From Zelopaecilomyces penicillatus (taxonomy: Eukaryota; Ascomycota; Sordariomycetes; Hypocreales; Pseudodiploosporaceae), in the NCBI GenBank assembly GCA_005765155.1, contig VCCP01000005.1, forward strand, positions 124,001 through 188,000: a DNA stretch of 64,000 nt, given 5' to 3'. Of this stretch, positions 22,474-33,362 are shown in pieces. Both the position numbers and the translations under genes were made by a program. The stretch's first letter is position 1. Every line of letters begins with the position of its first letter. The notes beneath the pieces are model-generated. The model was not told the origin of the DNA, did no database searches, and worked only from the letters and a program-made list of their open reading frames with translations.

Positions 22474-24884
22474 ATGGCGTTGCGATCCTACTCTCTCGGC
22501 GTCATGGCCGCCATCGCCGGATGGGCGATCCAGCCAGCTACCGCCCACGTCGCCAATGCAGCTCGAAGCGAGGCGTCAACATGTAGAAAGACGACGGTAG
22601 CCATTCTGTTAGTGAAAAAAAAGCCATATTCACCCCAAGCATACTAAAATGCTAACGGCTAAAACCCAAAACAGTGGAGGTGGCATGGCAGGCATCACGG
22701 CCGCAGTGAGTAATTGCCATTTTCTGGAAACAAAGAAAGAACAAGCATCAGTATCTAATACTTGGTTCCTTTTTAGCAAGCGCTTCATAATGCCTCTATT
22801 TCCGACTTCGTCATCGTCGAGTACCGCGACGTACTCGGCGGTCGCACCCATCACACAACCTTTGGCGCAAAGCCCGACGGATCGCCGTACACCATCGAAT
22901 TCGGCGCCAACTGGGTACGTCCTTTCGAATGAAGGGGTTTTCCGTTCTTTTTTTCCGAGCAGGCCCAAAAGAAAGACACATGGCGGTCAGGCATCTTGGC
23001 GCAGCACGCTGGTTTCCTTCTCTGTCTGCAGATTGTCTTGCCAAGGAAGCTCGTTTTTGTTGGTTCTCTTGATTCATTTTTGGGCATTTGCTGACGAAAC
23101 TTTTGTTTTCCCTTGCAGATCCAAGGTCTTGGACAGCCCGGAGGACCAGGTTAGTTTGTCTTGTTTTCTTCTTTTCGCATGTCTCACAATTGTGGTGGAG
23201 TTTTGCCGTGGGCAAAGAAAAGAACCCCCCAATATGACACTGCGTCTATTTGGGGCTCATTGACGAGATACCTTGCACATAAGCACTTTGTTCTATTCTT
23301 CCGCGGGGTTTTTTCTTATCTTCTTTTTCCCAGATGCGCAGTTGGAGGACCAAATATCCCGTTCTTGTGGGGAGTGATCTTCGTATGAAACATATGACGC
23401 TGACAATATCTTGCTTACAGAAAACCCGATCTGGACACTGGTAAGACATCCCGCCGTCGAGGTTCACTCAAAGACGGAACCTCGAAATTCTTACCCTCTA
23501 AATAACCAAATTCAATGGTGAAATTGTCTAACGAGTCGGGAATAAATAGGCCAAAAAGTATCAGCTGCAAAACACATACTCCAACTATAGCTCCATCCTG
23601 ACCTACAACGAGACCGGACACACAGACTACACAGAGCTCCTCGACGAGTATGACGTGGCATACGAAAAGGCCTCTGCCAAGGCCGGCCGCATGCTGGCCG
23701 AGAACTTGCAGGACCAGAATGTCCGTGCCGGGCTGGCGTTGGCTGGGTGGAAGCCTAAGCACAACGACATGCTGAGACAAGCAGTAGAGTGGTGGAACTG
23801 GGGTGAGTGAAGATGCCTCTGGATGTAATTTTCTTGTTAGTATGTCAACTAATGGAGATTCGAATATCTAGACTGGGAGGCTGGTTTCCCGCCGGAGCAG
23901 TCGTCGCTCATTTTTGGCGCTGCTGGCGATAACCTCACTTTCAACCAATTCAGCGATGAGAACAACCTCGTCGTCGACCCCCGCGGCTACAGCGCCATCA
24001 TCGACGGCGAAGCCGCGACATTTCTCAAAAAGAACGATGACCGACTCCTGCTCAACACCCATGTCACCAACATCACCTACTCCGAGGACGGCGTCACCGT
24101 CTACAACCACGACGGCAGCTGCATCTCCGCCGCATACGCCATCTGCACTTTCTCGCTAGGCGTTTTACAAAACGACGTGGTTAAATTCGAGCCCGAGCTG
24201 CCGCAGTGGAAGCAGACGGCCATCCAAAAGTTTGGCATGGGCACCTACACCAAGATCTTCCTCCAGTTCAACGAGACGTTTTGGCCTGATGATGTCGAGT
24301 ACTTCCTCTACGCTTCACCCACTAAACGCGGTTACTACCCCGTCTGGCAATCTCTCTCGACCGAAGGTTTCCTACCAGGCTCCAACATCATCTTCGCCAC
24401 TGTCATCGGCGACGAGTCGTACCGCATCGAGCAGCAATCCGACGAAGAGACTAAAAAGGAGCTGCTCGCCGTCCTCGCCGAGATGTTCCCCAACACCACC
24501 ATCCCCGAACCCACAGCCATCACCTACCCGCGCTGGACGGAGACGCCCTGGTCCTACGGCAGCTACTCCAACTGGCCGCTTGGTACGACGCTCCTGATGC
24601 ACCAGAACCTGCGCGCCAACGCTGGGCGTCTCTGGTTCGCGGGTGAAGCTACGAGCGCTGAGTACTTTGGATTCCTCCACGGTGCTTGGTACGAGGGTCG
24701 CGAGGCGGGCGCGCAGATTGCGGCGGTGATGCAGAATAAATGTGCCAAGTTTGGAGACCAGGAGCTGTGTGGCACAAGGCCGCATTATGATCAGTTGCAT
24801 GGGACGTCCCCGTTGGAGCATTATACGCTGCTTAATGGCTGGGCGACGAGCAGCTTTTATGACAGCGGGCCGGGTGATGAGTAG
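22474..24884 (+). CDS. Secreted flavin-containing amine (polyamine) oxidase
   Basis: Seven exons (22474-22607, 22675-22705, 22777-22914, 23119-23149, 23421-23440, 23550-23802, 23872-24884) give 539 residues; exon 5 is just 20 bases. An N-terminal signal peptide (MALRSYSLGVMAAIAGWAIQ) precedes the Rossmann dinucleotide motif VAILGGGMAGITAAQAL, with the acidic end VEYRDVLGGRTH and FGANWIQG. The substrate-domain segments include the second FAD-binding block near the C-terminus, GRLWFAGEATSAEYFGFLHG followed by AWYEGREAGAQIAAVM. Many N-x-S/T sites fit a secreted glycoprotein. Family enzymes oxidise polyamines or other amines, releasing H2O2 and an aldehyde; the secreted fungal subgroup is poorly characterised. 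It is divergent from the amine-type permease, which suggests a shared role in using an amine as nitrogen source. Confidence 0.88.
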
Positions 24885-25111
24885 ATGGATTTGGTTGGTT
24901 TTTGTTTTTATTGCGTTTGCGTTTGCATTTGCGTTAAGCTGGTATAATGAGTGGTTTTGATGAAACAGATCCTCTGCGTTTGTTTAGATTTTTTATGATT
25001 CCCCCAAGTTGGGTGTGGAGGTTACCTGGATATGATATCACTTGTATTTAAGGCATATTTCCGAGGCCGAGAATTGTATAATAAAACTACTTTGCCGGGG
25101 AAGAAACTCTT

Positions 25112-26617
25112 TCAGTCAAATAGGAACTGAGAAAGTCGATCGACAGATTCCGCTGGATCCCGGTCGACAATCTTCCTTTCCAGTGACTCCTCCATCTTCA
25201 GGCTCACAAAATCTTCCATCGCGTCTCTCTCTTCATCGGTAAGGAGATGCACCCGTGTCTTCCATAGATGAGACTGCGGGACATCTTCCTCTCGCTCTCC
25301 AAAAAACCTCTCATCTAAAAACCTCCAATACGCCATGTCGAATACCCAGCTCTTTCGTGCACCATAGCTTAACCAGAATCTGCCAGTGTCCCAGCTCTCC
25401 CGCATATAAGTAGACAAAGGTAAAGGAAATGTACTAGGCTCTTGCGCGTCCTCTTCTGCACGTTTCATAACAGCCAGCCATGTTTCGAGCCGCGTCTCGT
25501 AAATCTCAAACCAGTTTTCTATGTTGGAGGGCCATGTCTCGGCTAGATCTATGAGAAGCCACCAAGGCGGATCAAGGATGAATTGAGTAGGCGCAGAATA
25601 CATAAACTCCCAGTCTATAACAGCGACGACATCGTCAGACTCGTTGATCAGTATGTTGCCGGCCCGGAAATCGTCTCCCCAGAGGTGGAAGGAGTCGGTC
25701 CCAGATGGCGCTGGGCAGGTAGGGGCTGGCTTTTTGGTAGATGATTGGGCGGACCAATTATCGTCTGCGAAGCCAAAGGACGAGAGTCTGCCCTGCTTGG
25801 CTAACCGGCGAAAGATTTGGCGTGAAACGTATTTATTGCGACAATCATCAGCCGACGTGGCAGCATCGTTGTGTTGGAACAGAAGTTGGGCCAAATGCAT
25901 CTCTGCAAGAGCGGTATACCATTCATCTGCTGTCTGAAAGGTTTTGTTTTCAGGTGGCAAGACAGCCCGAGGGATGTTGGCGAGACGAATCATGTCAGTC
26001 ATGTTATGAGAGATGGGCCGCCCTGTGACGCTCTGAACACCCTCTTCGACCTCTACCAGGCTGCCAATCCGTGGAAACGTCAACCGAGAGAGCTGCAAAA
26101 GATAGTCGGCGACCTGGTTCCAGAGTTTCTCAAGCGTCTTTTGCGGAATATCAGGGTTCAGACTGTGCGTTGCATCTGGCTTGTCAACAGGCACAGTTAA
26201 TCGAGCTGACATGCTGCCACAGTTTGGGATAAACTCCATGATGATGTAGGGTCCAAGCGTGGCATCTTTGCCGAAGAAACTGTGTTTGGGACTGGGAAGC
26301 TGAGTGTTTTTGGCAACGTATCGCGCTGTAGCAGCCTCTTGAAATGTCTTTTCATCCGGGAATTGAACCACACTTTGCCCGGGTAGTCGGAGAATAAAAT
26401 CGGAGGTGTCTCCTTCACAGCGAAGTCTGTACAAGACATTGAAACCACCTACGATCAAAGGCGGCACCAAGATCGCTGGTTTTCCAAAGCATTCTGATGC
26501 GAGGCGTTCCACTTGGCGGCAAGTCGTCTTTAGCCTCATCCGTTTGAGCGCTTCATCCCAGTCATCGTCGTTTTTATCCCAGACGACGTTGTCAAGATCT
26601 TCTTGGCCATCATACAT
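25112..26617 (-). CDS. APH-fold phosphotransferase (aminoglycoside phosphotransferase family)
   Basis: 501 residues from the ATG at 26617 (MYDGQEDLDNVVWDKNDDDW). The frame stays open 80 codons further upstream, but that part lacks the family signature, so the internal start is preferred. The protein shows a kinase-like N-lobe (VGGFNVLYRLRC, DFILRLPGQ, YIIMEFIP), then the catalytic block WGDDFRAGNILI and the metal-binding IDWEFMY about 13 residues on. In the block the family's His-Gly-Asp is replaced by Trp-Gly-Asp, so the loop Asp is kept. The C-terminal part (FILDPPWWLLIDLAETW, AYWRFLDERFF) is usual for the large fungal APH group. Substrates in this group are generally unknown; antibiotic resistance should not be assumed. 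The gene is divergent from a small ORF starting at 26923. Confidence 0.85.
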   Translation of the reverse strand: MYDGQEDLDNVVWDKNDDDWDEALKRMRLKTTCRQVERLASECFGKPAILVPPLIVGGFNVLYRLRCEGDTSDFILRLPGQSVVQFPDEKTFQEAATARYVAKNTQLPSPKHSFFGKDATLGPYIIMEFIPNCGSMSARLTVPVDKPDATHSLNPDIPQKTLEKLWNQVADYLLQLSRLTFPRIGSLVEVEEGVQSVTGRPISHNMTDMIRLANIPRAVLPPENKTFQTADEWYTALAEMHLAQLLFQHNDAATSADDCRNKYVSRQIFRRLAKQGRLSSFGFADDNWSAQSSTKKPAPTCPAPSGTDSFHLWGDDFRAGNILINESDDVVAVIDWEFMYSAPTQFILDPPWWLLIDLAETWPSNIENWFEIYETRLETWLAVMKRAEEDAQEPSTFPLPLSTYMRESWDTGRFWLSYGARKSWVFDMAYWRFLDERFFGEREEDVPQSHLWKTRVHLLTDEERDAMEDFVSLKMEESLERKIVDRDPAESVDRLSQFLFD

Positions 26618-26922
26618 GTGATTTGTCTGCTTTTGTGTCTTGACTTGGATCGGTTGTGTAAATGTGGATTTGAAGTAGGAAGAAGCAGATTCCTTGAAAA
26701 GTGTCAGGAAGGAAGGTAGGGAGACGTGGTAGACATTGTTGTTCTGGCCCTTTAACAACTCTTTGTTGGGACCAGGTTGATGTTGATGGCCAACCACCCA
26801 CGTGACGGGAGGCAGACAGCAAACACAGTGGTACAAATAAATGGGCAAGTCACCCATCTACCCTCGACCAACTTATTCATCTCATATTTACTTCTGCGCT
26901 TAGGTGCGATCGACCTGCCAAT

Positions 26923-27165
26923 ATGTTGAGTGTAGCCGATTACCAGAAAAAATATGACGAAATCTCAGGGATCCGCCAGGCTGCAAAGACAGATTTCTCC
27001 ATGTCCAACGCCAGGAAGCGAGAGATAGCCGAGCAGTACAGGGCGGCTGGCAACGATCTCCGCGCAGCTTCCAAAGCGGCGATGGCTTCACAACAACAGC
27101 CGCGCCAACACCAAAATCAACCAACGGCCCCCCAACCTAACAAGCTGTCTGACTCTCAAAGTTGA
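26923..27165 (+). CDS. Small hypothetical protein, Gln-rich tail
   Basis: Single-exon ORF of 80 residues, MLSVADYQKKYDEISGIRQA and so on. The first 55 residues are predicted helical and charged, with Ala-rich heptads (REIAEQYRAAGNDLRAASKA); the tail is Gln/Pro/Asn low-complexity. ATG context is acceptable (CCAATATGT). It is divergent from the APH-type gene, about 300 bases away. I recognise no family. Coding composition of the helical part favours a real gene, but length makes chance possible. Confidence 0.45.
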   Translation: MLSVADYQKKYDEISGIRQAAKTDFSMSNARKREIAEQYRAAGNDLRAASKAAMASQQQPRQHQNQPTAPQPNKLSDSQS

Positions 27166-27807
27166 GGCAGCACAGTCACTACATGTTGGTAGGTATCTGC
27201 ATCTAAAAGATCATTGGATTATATAATTAACACCGACTAGACCTCGATCGTGATGTAGAGCAACATGAATGGGCGACTCAAGTCGAATAGACTGTACAAG
27301 TCCAACACACGGAAGGCTTAAGACGCAGTTTGGGTTCCGTCGCAATGTTTTCTCTCCAGAACTTGTAATACAGGTTGCTGTTCTTGAAGTACAGTAATTT
27401 GCCAGCAGGCAATGTTGAATACAGCAGCGTCAGACACCGCTACTGACGTCGTTTCTCCCAGTCTGATATGCTACTCTGAAACCAAAGTGCAGTCTTTCCC
27501 TTGACGTGGACTACTAGGCGTTGTTATTCATTGGCATTGGTATTGGCCATGGGGGGTCCGTCATGTCGATGTCCCAGGGGGGAAGTGTCGTCCGGATGCA
27601 TGTGATTTTCTGATGTGCTCCCTCGTGTAAAGCTGCCAAACGCGACACAACAAGAAAGGCCATGGTCGAATGACAAAGCCTTGGCAATTATATTTTAGAA
27701 TATTCTGAATCCGAAATCTACTCGGCTGATTTTCTTTGACAAGGGGGATTAGAAACACCTTTATAATTATTAAATCCTGCAGTCTAACATCCTAACTATA
27801 ATATTGG
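27166..27807. other. Spacer, no gene seen
   Basis: About 640 bases between the small ORF and the 3' end of the next minus-strand gene. No supported feature was recognised. Confidence 0.4.
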
Positions 27808-28956
27808 TTACACCGTGATTTCCAAGTCAGACACAACAGGTCTATGATCTGAGAGGCGAATTCCATCATCAAATTGATTAGGAAGTACCCCAAATGTCTT
27901 CACCACTGTAGTTTGAGAATCATCCCGGAGGAAGAGGTAATCAAGCCGTGATGCCGTCTGCCCTGACTCTCCAAAGGTTGTGTAAGTGATATAATTTCCA
28001 TGGTGCTTTTGAGTCGGTACGAGACCAGAAAGATCAGATAAGCCAGACTCTGGGTCCATCATAGTCTTATAAGCACCATCCTTTGGAGGGCTATTAAAGT
28101 CTCCCCCAATCAGCACAGCCGAGGCGTTTACGCCCTCTCTCGAGCCCCCCCATTCCTCAGCCCAATGAATGAGCAGTCTGGCACTGCATTGACGAGCGAT
28201 GCGGCCAGTAAAATCAAGGTGAGTGCTTATAACAATAATCCTTGTACCGGTCACTCTATGTGTGAACTCTGCCAAGGTAGCGATCCTCTCACTGGTTGCA
28301 TCCCAGCCTTTGGAATGCTTCTCAGGCGTTTTACTTAGCCAACGTGTTGCTGTACGCCCGATCTTCCAATGATCAGAACGATAGAAGATGGGCGAGTACT
28401 CGCCATCAGTCTCGCTGACTCCTCGGCCTCGGCCGATATGTGACCATGGCGCTCCTAGAGAATCCTGGATATCTTGGAGCTGGCTATGAAGGGTTTCCTG
28501 GAGGCAGATAAAAGAGTTATTATACCCCACTGTGATAAAGTTTAGCTGGTTGGTAAGCTTGGGCATTCTGATTTTCCATCGTTTTTCCCCAGAAACAGGC
28601 TTCTTTGTAGCGTATCTGATGTTGAGCGTGATAAAGCGTATGTGCAGAGCTTGGGGTTGGTCTGCTCTCCTGCTTATATTAAGCAAGGTATTGGCAGAGA
28701 TGTCGGTCACGTCGGTGATGTTATCATGGCTGGTGTCATTGATTATGATGTTTTCCTTGACAATACCGCAGAATTCGTCCGAAGCTGCCCAACCTGATGA
28801 GGAATTGTGGCGGAGAGCATGTAGACCGACGAACAATGAACCAAGCAGGGTGAGGAGAAACATGCTTGCTAGGATGACTGGGACCGGTGCCTTTACCAAA
28901 CGTGCAAAGCGCTTTGGTTTGGTAGTTAATGGCAGAAAACCTCGGGAGTCAGCCAT
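27808..28956 (-). CDS. Membrane-anchored endonuclease/exonuclease/phosphatase-fold protein
   Basis: Single-exon, 382 residues. An N-terminal cytoplasmic stretch is followed by one hydrophobic segment at about residues 25-47 (VPVILASMFLLTLLGSLFVG), suggesting a type II anchor with the enzyme domain outside or in the lumen; several N-x-S/T sites follow. The EEP-fold motifs appear in order: RFITLNIRYAT (Asn), CLQETL (metal-binding Glu), GEYSPIFYR, VISTHLDF (catalytic His), IGGDFNSPP (Asp/Asn) and SDHRPV (Asp-His). The family includes DNase I, sphingomyelinases and phosphodiesterases; fungal members of this kind are annotated only as endonuclease/exonuclease/phosphatase. All catalytic residues are present, so it is probably active. 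The substrate is unknown. It borders the left side of the gene-poor island. Confidence 0.85.
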   Translation of the reverse strand: MADSRGFLPLTTKPKRFARLVKAPVPVILASMFLLTLLGSLFVGLHALRHNSSSGWAASDEFCGIVKENIIINDTSHDNITDVTDISANTLLNISRRADQPQALHIRFITLNIRYATKKPVSGEKRWKIRMPKLTNQLNFITVGYNNSFICLQETLHSQLQDIQDSLGAPWSHIGRGRGVSETDGEYSPIFYRSDHWKIGRTATRWLSKTPEKHSKGWDATSERIATLAEFTHRVTGTRIIVISTHLDFTGRIARQCSARLLIHWAEEWGGSREGVNASAVLIGGDFNSPPKDGAYKTMMDPESGLSDLSGLVPTQKHHGNYITYTTFGESGQTASRLDYLFLRDDSQTTVVKTFGVLPNQFDDGIRLSDHRPVVSDLEITV

Positions 28957-30539
28957 TTGGCCCTTTATATACCGCCCGACGGCAGCCGAATCACGAGACA
29001 GGCAGCGTGACCGTCACGTAGTAGACCCTCTTGTTCACAACATAGTAATATCCGTTTGATATGAATCACTTTTGGTGTTGCGGCTGCACTGCTCACGGGA
29101 CAACTGTATTGAAGAGGACAGAAAAGAAAAATAGTCAAGGGATGCTTTGAGCGGGTGATGGAATATAAGGTAGGCAGAGAAAGAAGGAGAGAAAAGCGTC
29201 TGTTGGCGATGACCTACCAGGAGGCTGGCTATGGGCTTGATTGCTTATAAGTCATTTCCATATGTACAGCCGCTTCTTGAATTGCTAACATTATGCTTGT
29301 GAAGTTAAACCAGCTGGTTGCCGCCGTTTCTTCCTCATCCGTCGCACGTCCGAAGTGTTTGGGATGATATCATCGGGATGAGCTCTAGCTAACAGGTACA
29401 AGGAACTGTGCCATACAGCCATGAAGCTACGAAGTTCCCAAAGCTAGTAGCTCCCAGCGGGGCCGTTTACGTAGTCCAGTACGTGACAAACACGGAGCGC
29501 TATGATGTGAGAATATGGCTATAGCGACCGAGGTCGATGGAGAACTAATCATGCTCGCATAGCTAAAGTGAGTCATTATGTATACATGAGCAGGGACAAA
29601 TATATATGGAGTATTCTACGGAATACAATTAATGATATAGTTCCCATATAGGCTGCTGCCGATCTATTAATAGGCATTTACTATCAGCAAACTCAGCAAC
29701 TTACATAGGAGAAGATAGTGGGAGGGCGGCATAAGAGGAGGGGAGGGGAAGTGGTAATAGCGAGAGAGCGAGGCCTTGGCTACTGAATCTGGGTTCTTGT
29801 ACAGCCGTGTCTACAAACTTGGAGACAGGGTGATAGAGGAGGAGAAACCGTATTATCCATAGGAAAAAGAGATTCCCAGTTCCAGCCCTGAACTGCTATC
29901 CATTATACCTACGGATGGGTTGGGTTTGCCTTGAGATCGACAGAGACAGTGTGATTTTGTGATGCCCGCTTGACTTGACATGGTATGACTTTGACCTTGG
30001 AGCTCCTCAACTCTAGCCCCCTCCCCTTCTGCGGACGCCTACACTATGGAAGCAACTATAGAGGAAACACCGTGCTGTGTAAACTATTCGCATCTCAAGG
30101 GCTCACGATGCGCCTCCCGCCCCCCCCCTTCCCCCCTTGGGGAATTCTTCCGATCCAAAACTGGAAAGGCCCCTATCCTAGACACGCGTCTTGCAGACGA
30201 ATGTTACAAATTGGGGGCCTTTGCACAGCCTTTATAGCTCCTTCTGGCGTTGTAAAAAGTGGGTTGTGACATATATTATGCTGTAAAGGTTTCAGGGCTA
30301 TAAATAGGATTAATTTATTTAATTAGGTGCATAGGTCTGTTAACATTTGAGGGCACGGGCTATTATCTTGGCTATCCTTGGCTATATACGGAGTACTCTA
30401 TAGTGGAATATAACATACGTCAGCCTTTTATCTAATGTGATATAATACGGAAAGCGGGTCACGTGATATACAACCCCATACAAAGATTTACTTAGAGGAG
30501 TAGATGAGATGTGACTGAAGCCTTGATTTGAATAAAAGA

Positions 30540-30830
30540 GAGAGGCTTGTTAATGGACATCCTCAATGGCATTAAACACCTGCTCGTAGCTCAGCGCGGA
30601 CTTGAAGTCCAAGATATCTGTGTTCATGCCGCCGAAGGTCTCGTCAACGATGGGTCAGCTATAATGCGAGTATGTCGCCTCGGTTTTCTCGCCGAGCTCT
30701 CGCGACAATGCAAAGCTGTAGTTGGTAAGCACTGAGTAGACGGAGCCGCAGTCATCTTGCCACCGCCGTTGAGCGTGTGTATACCAGCGTAATAAGACGG
30801 CGGTGTTCTGGTGTTAGCCATATCGCGAAG
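30540..30830 (-). pseudogene. Decayed coding fragment, unrecognised family
   Basis: On the minus strand one frame reads DDCGSVYSVLTNYSFALSRE, then LGEKTEATYSHYS, a TGA stop, and PIVDETFGGMNTDILDFKSA followed by LSYEQVFNAIEDVH and TAA. The composition and higher GC differ from the AT-rich surroundings, and the reading resumes in the same frame after the stop. It looks like the C-terminal end of a broken gene. I do not recognise the family, and the 5' part is not visible. Confidence 0.35.
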
Positions 30831-30913
30831 GGTAGATCAGCATCAACCCGATGTGGATGCCCGGGCTGACAACTGCGATGCAAAGGATGAATCCACTTTG
30901 CACAACTAACAGT

Positions 30914-30915
30914 AT

Positions 30916-30957
<42 letters not shown>
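30914..30957. repeat. (AC)n(AT)n microsatellite
   Basis: A compound dinucleotide run: about eleven AC units followed directly by about ten AT units. It lies in the spacer. Confidence 0.95.
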
Positions 30958-32126
30958 GTATTCAACATAATCTAAAATTCACTTGGCTGGTTTTCTTTGG
31001 CCAAGGAAATCAGATGGCCCATGGATCTTGGACAGCGGCTTGATGGTAACCATGCCAGCTCATGAAATGATGACTAGTTTAGGGAACGAGCCATGCCATA
31101 GGAAACAAGAATACAAGTGTAGATCTTTTACCACTCCATAGTACAGAGGCTAGATATTCCCCCTAATCACAATATAATTATCCCTCACTATATAACACCC
31201 ACCATTCAGAGCCCAAGGTTCAGCAAACTCTTCACCAGTCACAATCATATTTCCTATCTCTTTATCTCATAATCTTACTCAGAAGTATCTACTTTTTAAA
31301 TCATTGAAGGCCTCTGGCCTAATAACTATAAAGGAAATCGCCTTAAATAATACAATAAGGAACGCACTGAAGAGATACGTATTGCTCTTTGAAAACACTA
31401 CAGTGGCAATACCGTCCTTATTTATAATAGGGGCCAGCTATAATTAGTTAAATATACTTTAGGAGTTAAAGGTTCTTTCCAGGAGCAGAAGTTTATCCCT
31501 ATTATTAAGGGGGGGCATAATGATCATGGATGCAATGAACGCATTAAATATCTTCCCAAGGGTAACAATGCCTCTGGTTAGATATCTTAAAGGTTTGAAT
31601 TCCGCCAGGTATTCCGGAGGCATCGTAGATTCAAGCATATAGCGCGGTGCATACGGGAAACAAGATCCTTCCGCACAGCCAACAATAACAGCCTACAATG
31701 GTGACCACTCATCGTCAGCCCAAGCAAGGTTGGGGTTACTAGCTAGAGTAGTACCCATGATGTCAAGTAGTTTTGTAATGGGTTTGGATCAAGTGAAAAT
31801 AGGTGGAATTATAAAGTAGTGAGTTCTGTGCTTGAGAAATTCTGATTTTCAAGATAGCAGACCCTTAATATACCTGGTCTGTAATTGGATTAGGGTACCT
31901 AGATGCCTGACAGGACACGTAACCCAGTAAACTACCGTAAGCTCTCAACTACTACATTAAGGACACAGTAACGCTCCGATAGGCAAGCAATGCTCCTAGC
32001 AAAACTGGTTAATGATTCTGGTGGCTTGCGGCCTTAGACGTCGTATAAAGAAAAGCAAATCTGGAAGCTACAATCTGTAGAAGGTTATCATCTTCCACAA
32101 ACCTGTTTCGCAGCTTTGCTTGATAA

Positions 32127-32927
32127 ATGACCCAGCAACCCCCTCTATGCAAAGTTGTCAAAGCCATACCCACATCAATACTCCAGATGGTTATAAACCA
32201 AGAGCTCAATGATCGTCGAGAGCCCGGCTGCTCTGTTGTTCTTGCGGACAAGAAATACGTCCACGGAGGCAACTGGTTTATGAAACGCACGCTCAGAAAA
32301 CATGAATGGCAATCGGTTTCCGACGATATTGTCATTGTTCCTCCAACAACATACCCCCAGCGATGGAAAACAGACGCCGCTATTCTACAGTTCCTTCGCA
32401 AAGCGACAAATATTCCACTTCCACCCGCAGAATGCACATTCGAAAACGACGGGGCTTTTTATCTCCAAACACAGTAGGTGGACGGCGTCAGCATGAAATC
32501 ATCAACACAAGACGAGAAAGAGACTGTGATGAAGGAACTAGAGCAACACGTCAAAACCTTGAAGACTCTGAGATCAGAGTATCCTGGTGTGCCTGGAGAA
32601 TCATTGCTGTGCCCTCCACAACGAGTGTCGAGCGGACAATGGAAACCCAACAGTTGCTGGCAACCGAGGGATGGGAAATGAGATTATGTGTTTTGCCACA
32701 ACGATCTTAGCCAGCACAACGTCATTGTTGATCCTGATACGCTCAAAATACGCGCCATTATTGACTGGGAATTTGGTGGATTTTGGCCAACGTGGTTCGA
32801 GCGGCCATTCTGGAAGCGGCCTGGGCTGAGTGTGGCTCTTGAAGGAGAAGAAGACGACGTTCAACAATGTCATGACTGGTTGATGAAACATTGTAATGAA
32901 GTGGTGATGCCTCACCTTGGAATTTAG
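32127..32927 (+). pseudogene. APH-family phosphotransferase pseudogene with two in-frame stops
   Basis: One frame carries a complete-looking fungal APH protein of about 265 codons broken twice: TAG at 32475-32477 and TGA at 32679-32681. Before the first stop it reads KTDAAILQFLRKATNIPLPP, after it VDGVSMK and MKELEQHVKTLKTLRSEYPG, and after the second the catalytic block VFCHNDLSQHNVIVDP with RAIIDWEFGGFW. The HxDxxxxN and IDWE motifs are intact, so the stops appear recent. No donor/acceptor pair removes either stop without losing conserved sequence. Both stops could arise by single C-to-T changes (CAG or CGA), compatible with RIP but not proof. It differs from the intact APH-type gene at 25.1-26.6 kb and is not a recent copy of it. 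Confidence 0.75.
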
Positions 32928-33074
32928 GAGTAGTGACATCTTGTTGTGACTTGCAATATATAAATGCTTTCCACATTGACAACGGAATAGTCATCTGTAA
33001 AGCAAAGCATGCGTCTTCTGTTTTATTGCATATATCTCTGATGAGGGGTTACTGGAAATCAATGGAGATTCCTG

Positions 33075-33120
33075 TAGATTCCTAGCAATATCTAGCAATG
33101 TCCAGGAATCTTCAGCAATA
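33075..33120. repeat. Short 10-bp tandem array, copy A
   Basis: About four degenerate 10-base units of the form TAGCAATNTC (AGCAATATCT, AGCAATGTCC, then AGGAATCTTC and AGCAATACCT). The same unit is found at 34013-34060. Each array lies downstream of one copy of the HNH gene described below. Confidence 0.6.
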
Positions 33121-33362
33121 CCTATATCTACATACAAATACAAGTGTAGCCTCCTCCTCCTCCTTTCTCGGCTGGACGCCAGCAATCGATGGTTGGGATT
33201 TCTCATCCTGGTCTTGAGACGTCAAAATGAATCCGACAAATTGACGTTTACAAATCTCTTTGAAAGAGAGTTTTGTGCCTGAATTGCAGGCGCCGGGACG
33301 CCTGGCATTGTTGCCGCCGCGCGTGCCCGGGATGTTAATACATACACATCCTCCGGCTCCTC

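Larger units (their letters stand above)
28957..32126. other. AT-rich gene-poor stretch with microsatellite
   Basis: About 3.2 kb with no intact gene. The 31.1-31.9 kb part is strongly AT-rich and TA-rich, the look of mutated old repeats, though I could not match it to an element. A decayed coding fragment lies near 30540-30830. GC-rich patches occur near 30116-30140. ORFs on either strand are short and lack domains. Confidence 0.45.

Noticed and set aside
28532..29059. 175-codon plus-strand ORF
   Set aside because: It is the antisense of the transmembrane and N-terminal part of the EEP-fold gene.
31080..31960. Possible RIP-degraded transposon
   Set aside because: The AT- and TA-rich composition fits, but I could not find terminal repeats, a reverse transcriptase or transposase frame, so no mobile element is called.
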